Source: Megalobrama amblycephala
Lineage: Eukaryota > Chordata > Actinopteri > Cypriniformes > Xenocyprididae
Direction: 5' to 3'
Length of the DNA: 64,000 bases
NCBI RefSeq assembly: GCF_018812025.1
Contig: NC_063052.1
Span: 24,853,726-24,917,725 of the forward strand
This document shows, piece after piece, positions 1 through 10,939 of this stretch (positions are counted from its first letter, which is position 1; each line of letters starts with the position of its first letter). The position numbers and the translations under genes are program-made. The notes under the pieces were generated by a model. That model was not told where the DNA came from, ran no database searches, and saw nothing but the letters and a program-made list of their open reading frames with translations.

Positions 1-498
1 ATGACTGAGACAGAGAGAGAAGAGAGAAAAGATGTTTTATACCACTATAATTGGCTTGAATGTCTCTGTCTAATGATGATCTCTTAAATATTTTAATCCC
101 AGCTGTCTCAGAGCTCTCGTACCTGGCTGCATGCTTACACCATTATCCAAGACATCCATGACCCCTAAACATCTGCTTGGAGATGTTTTTGTTAACTGTT
201 TTATTGTACGTTTTCCCTCTGTATTTACTTTCTAAAAAGCACCATTGTATGAACATGTTTTTTATTGTGGTTATTTACTATACCATAGTACAACCACAGT
301 ACTTTAAAGATTTATTGATGGAATCTAAGGACTTCTGTCCTGTTGTCTTGTTTAATTAGGTTTAAACAGATTTTGGATGCACCACACTATATCTATCATT
401 TAACAAGACAAACACGTGCCCTTCTCAGCCCTCAAATGCACTTGCATGCAGAGCAAATGCTCGACAGTTAATGTGAGTTCCCCTTTCCCCTCTGCCAG
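1..498. other. Intron of kcnh8 at the left edge; no exon seen
   Basis: No open frame here resembles channel sequence. The region ends in a pyrimidine-rich tract (CCCCTTTCCCCTCTGCCAG) that is the acceptor of the first visible kcnh8 exon. The exons for the PAS domain and S1-S3 must lie to the left of the window. Confidence 0.7.
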
Positions 499-703
499 GT
501 GTCAGTGGTCCATCTGCTAAAGACCGTACGACTGCTGAGACTGCTGCGCCTACTGCAGAAGATGGACCGTTACTCCCAGCACAGTACGGTGGTGCTGACC
601 CTGCTCATGTCCATGTTTGCACTGCTGGCCCACTGGATGGCCTGCATCTGGTACATCATCGGCAAGAAGGAAGTGGAGAGCAACGCAGACACCTGGGATA
701 TAG
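499..703 (+). CDS. kcnh8: kcnh8 coding exon: S4 voltage sensor, S4-S5 linker and S5
   Basis: First visible coding exon of an ELK/Kv12 voltage-gated K+ channel, a plasma-membrane tetramer that opens on depolarisation. It reads [19 protein letters not shown], the S4 with a basic residue every third position, then the linker [10 protein letters not shown] and the hydrophobic S5 ([20 protein letters not shown]). It ends WDI plus one nucleotide. The acceptor is TCTGCCAG|GTG and the donor ATAG|GTGAGA, so it starts in phase 0 and ends in phase 1, and the split codon gives Gly with the next exon (GWLHEL). [25 protein letters not shown] fits KCNH8 better than KCNH3. KCNH4 is the closest alternative, and the HHLPQ C-linker further on favours KCNH8. 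Confidence 0.93.
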
Positions 704-883
704 GTGAGACTAGCACAAAAAATTAACTCATTGACTCACAGACTGAAAGAAAGCGTGTATATGTGAGAGAAAACCAACCTAGGCTCACTGGAAAGCATGC
801 TTCTACCCATGCAAAACCCATGCATGTTTGCTTTTGTATTGGTTATAGGTTCAGTGTAGGGATTAGTGTAGTTGGTATGTTAT

Positions 884-1026
884 TTTACATTTACATTTAT
901 TCATTTGGCAGACACTTTCATCCAAAGTTACTTACAAGTGAGGAATACAACAAGCTATTCATCATGAAGAAGCTAATAGACATAAGAAGTGCTCACAAAT
1001 TTCAGACATTGCTCAGAGTAGCATAA
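884..1026. repeat. Dispersed teleost repeat fragment
   Basis: This intronic stretch contains the motif CATTTGGCAGACACTTTCAT followed by CCAAAGTTACTTACAAG, which recurs in many fish genomes as part of a dispersed repeat. I recognise the motif but cannot assign a family from one copy. Nothing else is visible between the exon ending at 703 and the Tc1 element at 1150, apart from poly-T tracts near 1065-1085. Confidence 0.45.
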
Positions 1027-1149
1027 GCTACAATGGGGAGGGATTAAAGGAAATTAAAGGATAGTTTTTTTTTGTTTTTTTTTTTCAAACACGACTGCAT
1101 TAAGGGCACAATATGTAAGATTTTTGGATTAAAATATATATTCTATATA

Positions 1150-2334
1150 CAACCCGAATTCCAAAAAAGTTTTTTTTTTATTTGAATACAATGAAAACTA
1201 AAAGACTTTCAAATCACATGAGCCTATATTTTATTCACATTAGAACATAGATAACATAACACATTTAAACAGAGAAATTTTACATTTTTTTTTTTTTTAC
1301 ATTTTTATCCACTAAATGAGCTCATTTCAAATTTGATGCCTGCTACAGGTCTCAAAAAAGTTGGCACGGGGCAACAAATGGCTGAAAAAGCAAGACATTT
1401 TGAAAAGATTCAGCTGGGAGAACATCTAGCAACTAATTAAGTTAATTGATATCAGGTCTGTAGCATGATTGGCTATGAAAGGGGATGTCTTAGAGAGGCA
1501 GAGTCTCTCAGAAGTAAAGATTGGCAAAGCTTTGAAAGAGTGCGTAAAAAGATTGTGGAATACTTTAAAAACAATGTTCCTCAATGTCAAATTGCAAAGG
1601 CTTTGCAGATCTCATCATCTACAGTGCATAACATCATCAAAAGATTCAGAGAAACTGGGGAAATCTCTGTGCGTAAGGGGCAAAGCCGAAGACCTTTATT
1701 GGATGCCCGTGGTCTTCGGGCCCTCACACGACACTGCATCACTCATTGACATGATTGTGTCAATGACATTACTAAATGGGCCCAGGAATACTTCCAGAAA
1801 CCACTGACAGTAAACACAATCCACCGTGCCATCTGCAGATGCCAACTAAAGCTCTACCATGCAAAAAGGAAGACATATGTGAAAATGGTCCAGAAGCGCC
1901 GTCGTGTCCTGTGGGCCAAGACTCATTTAAAATGGACTGTTTCAAAGTGGAAAAGTGTTCTATGGTCAGATGAGTCCAAATTTGACATTTTTGTTGGAAA
2001 TCATGGATGCCGTGTCCTCCGGGGTAAAGAGCAGGGAGACCTTCCAGCGTGTTATCAGCATTCAGTTCAAAAGCTAGCATCTCTGATGGTATGGAGGTGC
2101 ATAAGTGCATACGGTGTGGGCAGCTTGCATGTTTTGGAAGGCACTATGAATGCTGAAAGGTATGTAAAGGATTTAGAGCAACATATGCTCCCCTCCAGAT
2201 GACGTCTATTTCAGGGAGGGCCTTGTGTATATCAGCAAGACAATGGAAAACCACATACTGCAGCTATTACAACAGCATGGCTTCTGTAGTCCAGATAGTT
2301 CACCTATAGTGAAAAATACGTCAAAGACGGGTTG
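1150..2334 (+). mobile_element. Tc1/mariner transposon copy, deleted at its right side
   Basis: The left end is CAACCCGAATTCC directly after a TA (1148-1149), the usual Tc1/mariner target. It is followed by the long subterminal region of this fish family and a transposase frame. The right half of the transposase is missing, and the sequence stops at CGGGTTG (2328-2334), which is the reverse complement of the first bases of the left end. The copy therefore looks internally deleted down to the last few bases of its right inverted repeat. It sits in the kcnh8 intron between the S5 and pore exons and is surely immobile. Confidence 0.85.
1465..2330 (+). pseudogene. Broken Tc1-like transposase
   Basis: The frame starting at 1465 reads an N-terminal paired-like HTH (RVRKKIVEYFKNN, QIAKALQISSSTVHNIIKRF), then GRRP-like linker residues and the catalytic-domain blocks WSDESKFD and, after a further stop, QQDNGKPHTA. 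It is interrupted by TGA at 1747-1749 and TGA at 2200-2202 within one otherwise open frame. The final block with the third catalytic acidic residue (normally SPDLSPIEN) is damaged and then lost. A full-length transposase of this group is about 340 residues. It is not functional. Confidence 0.85.
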
Positions 2335-2471
2335 CATATTAAAATATGTTTAAATTTCGTTTTCTTGATTTACAGCGAATACCATGTTTTACTATGCCTA
2401 ATATTGATCTAGCTTACTGCAGTGTGCAATAAATGTCTCATAGTAGCTATTGAGCAGCGAATATTATATAA

Positions 2472-2475
<4 letters not shown>

Positions 2476-2522
<47 letters not shown>
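2476..2522. repeat. (TA)n microsatellite
   Basis: About 23 uninterrupted AT units lie just right of the Tc1 remnant. Confidence 0.95.
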
Positions 2523-2524
<2 letters not shown>

Positions 2525-3310
2525 CCAAATACGGGTAGATTTCAGCTGTGGCGGGTAAGACAGCCAGTCCCACTAGCCACTTTGGCGGGTTGAATATAAT
2601 TTCAGCCTACAGCCTAATCAAAGGTAGCCAAGCTTGTTGTAGCACAAAATTACAATTCAATCACAATTCGTTATCGATGAATGTGCATTTAGTGAAGGTG
2701 GGATAGTCAGAATAGCACTGAATGACACAGAACAGACGTGCACGCGCGATCAGATCTCCATGCGCCTGAATAGTCAAATACACACAAACACAGATGTCAA
2801 AACGCCCATTGTGTGGAGTATCTTGCGTGAATACAGTTGGTTATGGCTTAAGTGTACGTAAACAGGTTGGTAAAAACTGGTGTCAGTATATTACATACAT
2901 GCATTCAGCAGCACAATTAAATACCTGTCTGTCATTAATGTTAATCAAACAACAAAAGATGTTAAATAAATGTCAAATAGCTTAAACCTACTTTATCTGA
3001 AGAAAAAAAAAAAAAAAAAAAAAGAGTTAAAATTTATCATATTATGGTCATATTACCCACCCCTTGCCCACCCGTACATACCAGCAGATATACCATTTAG
3101 GCCTAGTCTTGATTTTGGTGGTCAATGTGCATTTGAAAGTTTGAAAGGGTTTTAAATCTAGCTAATCAAGTAAAATTACTCAAAAAAAAAAATTAATTTT
3201 AGCAAAGTCGACTTTAATCATAAAAAATGTAATTTCTCAACAGCAAAACTGTGGCCAGTGAAAATGCTAAGTGGCTAGTAACTTTGGAAAACCACTAGCC
3301 ACAATGCAGA
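2523..3310. repeat. Probable hAT-like non-autonomous element
   Basis: Related motifs near the two sides (CCCACTAGCCACTTTGG near 2570 and CCACTAGCCACAATG near 3293) suggest a repeat unit. Its interior around 2740-2960 resembles the interior of the element at 9664-10491: a cyclic run of CACAAACACAG, GGCTTAAGTG and GTTAATCAAACAACAAAAG. A poly-A tract lies at 3002-3023. Exact ends were not resolved. No coding potential is visible. Confidence 0.4.
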
Positions 3311-3488
3311 AGCGGAAGCGGCGATTGCGGCATAATAAGTTTTGCTGCTCTCGAGCCGTGTGTCACACTCGTCTATCATTAGCAATCTCTCCTGCTCTGC
3401 TTCATACTACAGTAACGTTAACAATCTCACCCATGAACATGATTTCTTCAAGTCCCATACTGATAAAAATTACATATTGTGGCTTTAA

Positions 3489-4278
3489 AGGGTACATAAC
3501 ACACACAGTTTCCGCCAATCTCATGTTAATCTTGAGTACCTATAGAGTAGTATTGCATCCTTCATATCTTCGAAAAATCTTTAGTTTTATCATATAAAAG
3601 ATAGATACGCTGTACTGACTCTTTACGAAAAAAGCTTCTGTGGGCAGAGCTAAAGAGTCACGAGCTTTCGCAGCTTTTGCGTAGCGATAGTCTGCAAGCT
3701 GCAACATCAGTATACATAAAAAGGGAACAAAAATGTTTGTGTTGTTTACATGGCAACAAAACACAGACATTTGATGCAGTTTTACTCATCACCTGCGGTT
3801 CTGACTCAGGACTGTGATCTATCGCTGGGACTCAGTCTCAAGTCAACCGATCTGCAAATCCAGCGTTGAACCGGGACTTGTTTATAAAACATTCGTCACA
3901 GAAATTCCGGGAAACATACGTGCACAACTCTGTTGCTGCCCCGGAAAAACAAGCTGCATCCACTGTTCCCCTAACGCTGGGTTCTTTGGGAAGCTGAAAA
4001 AACACAACCAAAAGCACACTTCTTTAGTGACATTGTTGAAAAATCTCTCGGCTTCCGTATTCCGAACAAAGCACATTGAAGGGTGTTCTCTTACTCTCGT
4101 CTGTGTCCATAAAAGGAATTTCGCCCTTTACGACATGATACAGGGCCATACTTGAAAATTTGACACAGAAATACTCTGTCATACGTCCAGCTCCTGTCTT
4201 GAAACTAAGCATGAGAATGCAACTCCTTAACAGTATAAATAAGTCAGAATGCATGAAATATCATTAGAGCCCCCCCTT
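3489..4278. repeat. Dispersed repeat, possibly TTAA-flanked
   Basis: A TTAA (3485-3488) precedes AGGGTACATAACACACACAG, and another TTAA lies at 4279-4282 after CCCCCCCTTT. The two ends share little beyond AGGG/CCCT, so the right boundary is uncertain. The interior (for example ATGTTTGTGTTGTTTACATG) looks like a high-copy cyprinid repeat. The open frames on both strands here have no recognisable domain. Confidence 0.35.
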
Positions 4279-4477
4279 TTAACCTTCGCCACTCACCAAA
4301 CATTTCTGAACTGCCACAATATGTACAACAATCAACATAATGTAACATTTCCAGAATTATGTTCACGTGCTTGTAGCACAAGTCCCTGGTCATTTCACTC
4401 TGAAAGTGTTGTAAATGCCACCACTGGCACGTTTTTCCAGTGAGCCTGGGTTGGATAAAACGCTAATAGTAGTTAAT

Positions 4478-4698
4478 AAATGTCATCATTTACTCACCCT
4501 CATGTCTCATGTATGACTTTCTGTCTCATGTGGAACACAAAAGAAGATATTTGTCCATACAATAAAAGTCAAAAACAACATTGGACCCAACTGACTTTCA
4601 TTGTATGGATGAAAAACACTTTTTGCTTTAAACATAAGAAAGTTTGAAGCGACATGAGGGTGAGTAAATGACTTTTCATTTTGAGATGAACTATCCCT
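4478..4698. repeat. Angel-like inverted-repeat element
   Basis: The left arm contains TTTACTCACCCTCATGTCTC and GTGGAACACAAAAGAAG. The right arm contains GACATGAGGGTGAGTAAATG and GATGAACTATCCCT before TTAA (4699-4702). The arms pair to form a long imperfect hairpin. The outer left terminus is eroded. Confidence 0.75.
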
Positions 4699-4856
4699 TT
4701 AATTTTTGAATTATTGAACCGAAGCAATCATGCAGCAGTGTGTTAATTGATTCAACACAAGTCTGGGTCTTCAGTTTCATTTCAGCTTGTAATGGATTTG
4801 TTAAAGTTGCATTATGGACATAATATGAATGGATTTAATCTGATGCGTTCGGAGCA

Positions 4857-4860
<4 letters not shown>

Positions 4861-4898
<38 letters not shown>
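4861..4898. repeat. (AG)n microsatellite
   Basis: Nineteen AG units in a row. Confidence 0.95.
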
Positions 4899-4901
<3 letters not shown>

Positions 4902-4902
4902 T

Positions 4903-5856
4903 AAAGACATCAAATGATAATGGAAAGCAGAATTTATAGTTACAGAAGAAGCGCGATAAGCCTGACACTGTTAGATGGTGTTATGGACAGTGATAGTGGA
5001 GGAGGAAGATGGGAAGAATGCACTAGGGACAGCAAGCAGCCAAGTGAGTGAAAGAGTGAGTGAACGGCAAACAAACCAGTCACCCAGACGTCGTGCCGCG
5101 GGCCTCTCTCTCCATCTTGACTGCAGGAGGGGCTGTAATTAGGCCCAGTGTGCTGCTCTGTGGTCCATAATGACGGATCGCTGTGAAAGTACCAGCGTTC
5201 CCACCGCCTGATCCCAGATCAGTATTGATGGAAAGTTGCTGCTTCCCCTCAGCATCCGACCACTGACCCCCAGCCTGCTCTGATGGGCAGTTACTATAGC
5301 AACACTGGGCTGGAATCTCCTCTCTGGTACCCTGATTTAGATAGTGTGGTATGTGAGAAATGATGGGTCACTCCTTATCAGCAAACACAAGGATTGTTTT
5401 ATGAAGAAGGCAAAGTGTTTGATGAATTGCCTTGGTGTACATTCCAAACAACTGCTGTTAGTGGAGAACAGTTTGAGGGTCACAAGATGTTCCTTCTGCT
5501 TTTCATGTAACCAGTTTATTTAAAAATACTTCTGAGAAAGCAATTCATGCTTACAAAACTAAATGTCCAGAAGAGATGGGTGAGAAATACTGGAAATAAC
5601 GTGTTCAGCACTTAAAGTGGCAGTCCTTTGAGAGGCCAATAGCCTTAGTTCAGTTCAGTATGTGTCACTGCAGCTGGTTTGCTCTCCTTTGTCTATGAGC
5701 TTGTTTTTGCATTATTAAGTTGGACTGAAAATGACTTTAATGACAAAGTCATCTAAGCCTGTTTCTCTTGACCACAATAGTGCCAGCCACAATGTCATAC
5801 ACAGTCCTGTTGTGCTGAAAGAAAAGAAGTGTGATGAATGCCAGAAAAAAGAAAGC
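4903..5856. other. Unique intronic DNA with a possible conserved non-coding element
   Basis: No repeat family or exon is recognised. The part at about 5085-5340 is less AT-rich than its surroundings. It carries a homeodomain-type site (GGGCTGTAATTAGG), a long stretch without simple repeats, and CAGTTACTATAGCAACACTG, which resembles a palindromic RFX/X-box half-site arrangement. These are weak grounds for an intronic enhancer. Confidence 0.3.
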
Positions 5857-6580
5857 GAATTTACCTCGGCATAGTTGAATAACAAGAGTTCAGTACATGT
5901 AAATGACATACAGTGAGTCTCAAACTCCATTGTTTCCTCCTTCTTGTATAAATCTCGTTTGTTTAAAAGACCTCTAAAGAACAGGCGAATCTCGACATAA
6001 CACCGACTGTTACGTAACAGTCGGGATCATTAATATGTACGCCTCCAATATTTGCATATGCCAGCCAATGATCGAGGCATTAGACAAGGGCAGCCAGTAT
6101 TAACGTCTGGATGTGCACAGCTGAATCATCAGACTAGGTAAGCAAGCAATAACAACAGCAAAAAATGGCAGATGGAGCGATAATAACTTACATGATCCAT
6201 GATAACATGATATTTTTAGTGATATTTGTAAATTGTCTTTCTAAATGTTTCGTTAGCATGTTGCTAATGTACTGTTAAATGTGGTTAAAGGGCACCTATT
6301 ATGCAAAATTCACTTTTACATGGTGTTTGACCATAAATGTGTGTTGGCAGTGTGTGAGCAAAACCACCCTAGAATGAGAAAAATCCACCCAGTGGTTTTT
6401 TTACAATCTCAATAATTCATAAGCACTGTCTCAGAACGGCCTGTTCTAAGATTGCTCTCACTGTGACGTAGAATTGCGCTAAGCCCCACCCACGTGGTTT
6501 GATTGACAATCTGGTTTTGGCATAGACCCCGCCCTCGGTGATCGGTCAACCATCCTCCATTGTTTCAACGACAGCCGGTA

Positions 6581-6865
6581 ATGTCTCCTAAGAAACATAA
6601 GTGTTCTGTTGTGGGATGTAATAATGAACATAGTAGTTTTCACTTACTTCCGACATCAGAGCCACTGAAAACGCAGTGGATGGATTTTATTTACGAAGGA
6701 AAGGCGCCACTCAAAATTCCAAAATACGTTTATGTTTGCGCGAATCATTTTTTGACTGACTGTTTTGAGAACGAGGGTCAATTCAAAGCAGGTCTTGCTT
6801 CAAAGTTAATCTTCAAGTGTGGATCGTTGCCTACTGTTCGCAATCCAACGTCACCTCCAGAAGAA
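6581..6865 (+). CDS. THAP-domain exon of a transposon-derived gene (partial)
   Basis: The 95 codons from ATG (MSPKKHKCSVVGC) encode a complete THAP zinc-binding DNA-binding domain. The C2CH ligands are Cys8, Cys13, Cys53 and His56 (C-x4-C-x39-C-x2-H), with the invariant Trp33, the Pro24 after the first strand, HF at 56-57, and a terminal GSLPTV equivalent to the AVPTIF motif. The exon ends cleanly at a splice donor, CCAGAAGAA|GTAAGT. THAP domains bind DNA, and in P-element and Kolobok transposases they recognise the transposon ends. No downstream exon with a nuclease fold is visible before the element ends. The frame has no stop or frameshift, which is notable for a repeat. Whether it is expressed is unknown. 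Confidence 0.8.
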
Positions 6866-7182
6866 GTAAGTGTATTTAATGTTTTTTGAGCAAATAGTCA
6901 TTTCAGTCGATGTCAGCCAATTCAATAACAAATGCGTCTAAAGTTGTTGTCGTCGTCGTAGAATGTCTGTATAATTTAAACCTTGTTTGTATAGTGTGTA
7001 TCCACACGTATATATATATATATATATATTTTAAAGATATTGTATTAAAAACTGTGTATGTTTACTTAGCAAACGTTATCACAGTATTTGTGTTTGTAGT
7101 TTCAAAAAATTGCGCGAACGTTATCACAGTGTGTGTGTGTGTGTTGCACATCCATAATTGCAAAGGGGACGCGATTAAAACT

Positions 7183-7344
7183 CTATAAGTACATAAATGT
7201 ATCACATAACCATTCAGAGACGTCCGGCTCCATTCTCAATTGTGTTTCTTCTGCCGGAGTCTCTTCATCATCTGGGTCTGATTCCGGTTCAAACATGTAC
7301 GGCTGAATGCCATTCAAAACAGCGGGTCTCTCACTCTCAGCCAT
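7183..7344 (-). CDS. Short acidic exon with YMFEPESDP, inside the THAP element
   Basis: On the minus strand, ATG at 7344 opens a 53-codon frame beginning MAESERPAVLNGIQPYMF, continuing EPESDPDDEETPAEE, and reaching PDVSEW before a stop at 7183. After the Trp codon a weak donor (TG|GTTATG) could end an exon. The N-terminal pattern (MA-x-SE..., PY-x-FEPE, acidic run, EW) resembles the start of repeat-encoded fish proteins that continue into a Cys-rich P2RX7-like domain; that likeness is from memory and tentative. The same FEPESDP motif occurs in another TTAA element at 18977-19054. The frame is short and could be a remnant. Confidence 0.5.
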   Translation of the reverse strand: MAESERPAVLNGIQPYMFEPESDPDDEETPAEETQLRMEPDVSEWLCDTFMYL

Positions 7345-8119
7345 TCTGCTTCTAACGACTGTTTATTGCCATAGGTATGCAAGTTACGCCCTCATCCAAA
7401 GGCAGGGCGGGGATATGCAGCTCATTTATATTTAAGGTGGTACACACCAAAACAGCTCTTTTTAAAACAGGCCCCAAAAATGACATTTTCAAATGGTTAT
7501 AATAAATTAACTGGGGGGTATTTTGTGCTGAAACTTCACAAATACATTCTGGGGACACCCAAGACCAATATTACATCTTGTAAAAAGGGGCATAATAGGT
7601 GCCCTTTAAAGTTACTATCGTTTCTTACTGTATTCACGGAGATAAGAGAGCCGTCGCTATTTTCATTTTTAAACACTTGCAGTCTGTATAATGCATAAAC
7701 ACAACTTCATTCTTTATAAATCTCTCCAACAGTGTAGCATTAGCCGTTAGCCACGGAGCGCTATCAAACTCATTCAGAATCAAATGTAAACATCCAAATA
7801 AATACTATACTTATGCGATTAGACATGCTGCATGATGAACTATGTGTAAAGATCCATTTTGAGGGTTATATTAGCTGTGTGAACTTTGTTTATGCAGTGA
7901 TAGAGTCGAGAGCTCGGGAGGGGGGCGGAGAGCACGCGATTTAAAGGGGCCGCAGCATGAATCGGCGCATTTCTAATTATGCCTCAAAATAGGCAGTTAA
8001 AAAAATTAATTAAAAAAAATCTATAGAGTATTTTGAGCTGAAACTTCACAGACACATTCAGGGGACACCTTAGACTTATATTACATCTTGTAAAAAAAAC
8101 GTTCGATGGCACCTTGTGA

Positions 8120-8330
8120 TGGCACCAAAAAAAATATATATATTTTAATAAATTTAAAAATGTAGTTTATTCATGTGATGACAAAGCTGAAATTTCTTCA
8201 TCATTACTTCAGTCTTCAGTGTCACATGATCCTTCAAAAATCATTCTAATATGCTGATTTGGTGCTTAACAAACGTTTCTGTTTTGAATAAGAAACAGTC
8301 TTTTCCTTATTCAAAAATATCACACAAGTT
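8120..8330 (+). repeat. hAT-like MITE fragment (CAGTCTTCAGTGTCACATGA family)
   Basis: Contains GCTGAAATTTCTTCATCATT, CAGTCTTCAGTGTCACATGA and TCATTCTAATATGCTGATTT. The same blocks recur at 63900-64000 and, inverted, at 23680-23715 and 47510-47610. It is an internal part of a family with AAAAGTTTGGGGT ends (see 18613-20186). Confidence 0.7.
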
Positions 8331-8338
8331 GTATGGAC

Positions 8339-8560
8339 TACTTTAATGGTACTTTTATGATCCCTCTTTGTCCTTTTTTCCCTGAAACAACCCTGAAACG
8401 AGTCACTGTATGGTATTCATTGTATGCAAAAGAGTAGTGTGGACATTCTGCAAAATAGCTCTTTTTGTGTTCCACGCAAGAAAGAAAGTCATACAGGTAA
8501 ATAATGAAAGAAATTTCCTTTTTAAGATAAACCATTTCCTTTAGCTGATGTGTCATTGCA
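8339..8560. repeat. Decayed Angel-like repeat
   Basis: The right part keeps TTTGTGTTCCACGCAAGAAA then GAAAGTCATACAGG, as in other Angel-like right arms. The left part is too diverged to define. Confidence 0.5.
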
Positions 8561-8663
8561 GTGAGCGCTAATTTTCCACCATATGGAAACTGATACACAA
8601 ACACATTTTAGTGTGAGTTTTTTAATTACATCTAACACTTCCTTCTTTGTCTCGCTCTCTCAG

Positions 8664-8882
8664 GTTGGCTGCATGAGCTCGGGAAGCGGTTGGAGTCTCC
8701 ATATGAGGAGGTGGGCATGGAAGCGGTCAACAGAACGCTGAGCAGTGGACCGTCTTTGCGGAGCATCTACATTGCAGCGCTGTACTTCACCCTCAGCAGC
8801 CTGACCAGCGTGGGCTTCGGAAACGTCTCTGCCAACACAGACGCAGAGAAGATCTTCTCCATCTGCACCATGCTTATCGGAG
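8664..8882 (+). CDS. kcnh8: kcnh8 coding exon: turret, pore helix, selectivity filter and start of S6
   Basis: The exon reads [20 protein letters not shown], a turret with one N-glycosylation sequon (NRT), the pore helix ([18 protein letters not shown]) and the filter SVGFGN typical of the KCNH family in place of the usual GYG. It then continues [19 protein letters not shown] into S6. The acceptor is CTCTCTCAG|GTTGGC. The donor lies at GGAG|GTGTGTGT, at the start of a short GT run. Phases are 1 at both ends. The turret between ESPY and GPS ([14 protein letters not shown]) seems longer than I recall for mammalian Kv12.1. This exon forms the ion-conduction path. Confidence 0.95.
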
Positions 8883-9663
8883 GTGTGTGTGTGTGTTTGC
8901 AGAAAGGTTGAAGTTTAGGGGATATTTTTAAATATATTTTTGGAGGTAGAACAAATTTGGATTATCATTAGGATCCAAAAACTGGAGGCTGTATGTGTCT
9001 GCTGCTTATTTAGAAACTAAAAATGAGGTTGAATCACTGTTAGTTTGTACAAGACAATAGAGTTGTATTGGAAAAAATTTAGTTGTAGATATTTGTATAA
9101 AAGTGTGTATAAAAAATTTGTATAAAACTGTATATTTACAAAAAGTAAACAAGAAAATAAATAAAAATGTCAATTAAAAACATCAATGTCTGCATAACCG
9201 CATGCATTTACATATGTTCGTCTGTCATTAAATAGGATGATATGAGGTCACGCCAGCTGTTCGCATTAAAATTCATGGCCTTTATTTTGTGAAATGTCAC
9301 CATTCGCCATGGGGCAGTATTGCTCCCTTCCCAAACATACAATAATACCCAATTACACACCCCAACACATATATACACATTCAGTCACCACCTGTGTATT
9401 ACCAGAGATCTTAGAGAGACAAGAGCCTCTAAAATAAATAAATAGGTTGTATTTTTACAGAAATGGAAAGGATTCATGCTGATCACTTTGTCATCTACAG
9501 AACTCAATAACAAAAGTAATTTTACAATCTTTTTATAAACATTTTTTATTTTATTTTATCATGGACAATGAACATTAATTATTGTTTGCAAGCTGCATGA
9601 TTAAAAAAACAATTTTCACAATTTTGAATTGACATTCAAGTTTTATGTACATTAATGCATGTG
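8883..9663. other. Intronic DNA, no feature recognised
   Basis: A short GT tract follows the donor. The rest is AT-rich without a clear repeat family, inverted repeat or coding frame. Confidence 0.5.
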
Positions 9664-10796
<1,133 letters not shown>

Positions 10797-10939
10797 TGAG
10801 AGATGTGCCAACTTTACAAGAATACAGTGTGCTTCCCTACTGCATTCTAGTGTTTTATACAGTTGAACATATTGGGACAGAACATTAAACTTTTAAAGTG
10901 GCCTCTTCAGGCTTTAGATTAAGTCTTTATTGTTAATCT

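Larger units (their letters stand above)
6289..7605 (+). mobile_element. Kolobok-like transposon derivative carrying a THAP exon
   Basis: The termini are perfect inverted repeats, AGGGCACCTATTATGC at the left and GCATAATAGGTGCCCT at the right, flanked by TTAA at 6285-6288 and 7606-7609. The empty site in sister copies of the host repeat has a single TTAA, so this is a 4-bp target duplication. The element holds a THAP-domain exon on the plus strand and a short acidic exon on the minus strand. TTAA duplication, AGG termini and a THAP domain are traits of the Kolobok superfamily. No catalytic domain is present, so this 1.3-kb copy is non-autonomous. The match to piggyBac is weaker because piggyBac ends usually begin CCC. 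Confidence 0.8.
5857..8109. mobile_element. TTAA-type non-autonomous element (GGTGCCAT family), copy 1, split by a nested insertion
   Basis: This copy matches the three others at 22326-23252, 50979-51875 and 56633-57578 over motifs such as AATAACAAGAGTTCAGTACA, GTTACGTAACAGTCGGG, CAAATGTAAACATCCAAATA and, at the right end, GGGGACACCTTAGACTT, then CGATGGCACCTT. Its left terminal repeat has been lost, and its right TTAA is mutated. The THAP-bearing element (6289-7605) is inserted at its internal sequence GTGGTTAAAGTTAC, which the other copies keep intact or nearly so. Confidence 0.8.

Noticed and set aside
3814..4155. 113-codon frame with several Cys residues
   Set aside because: It lies in a dispersed repeat with open frames on both strands, and there is no known domain or splice context.
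6289..7605. Assigning the THAP element to piggyBac because of TTAA
   Set aside because: The ends start AGGGC rather than CCC, and the THAP domain is not a piggyBac trait. Kolobok explains all three features.
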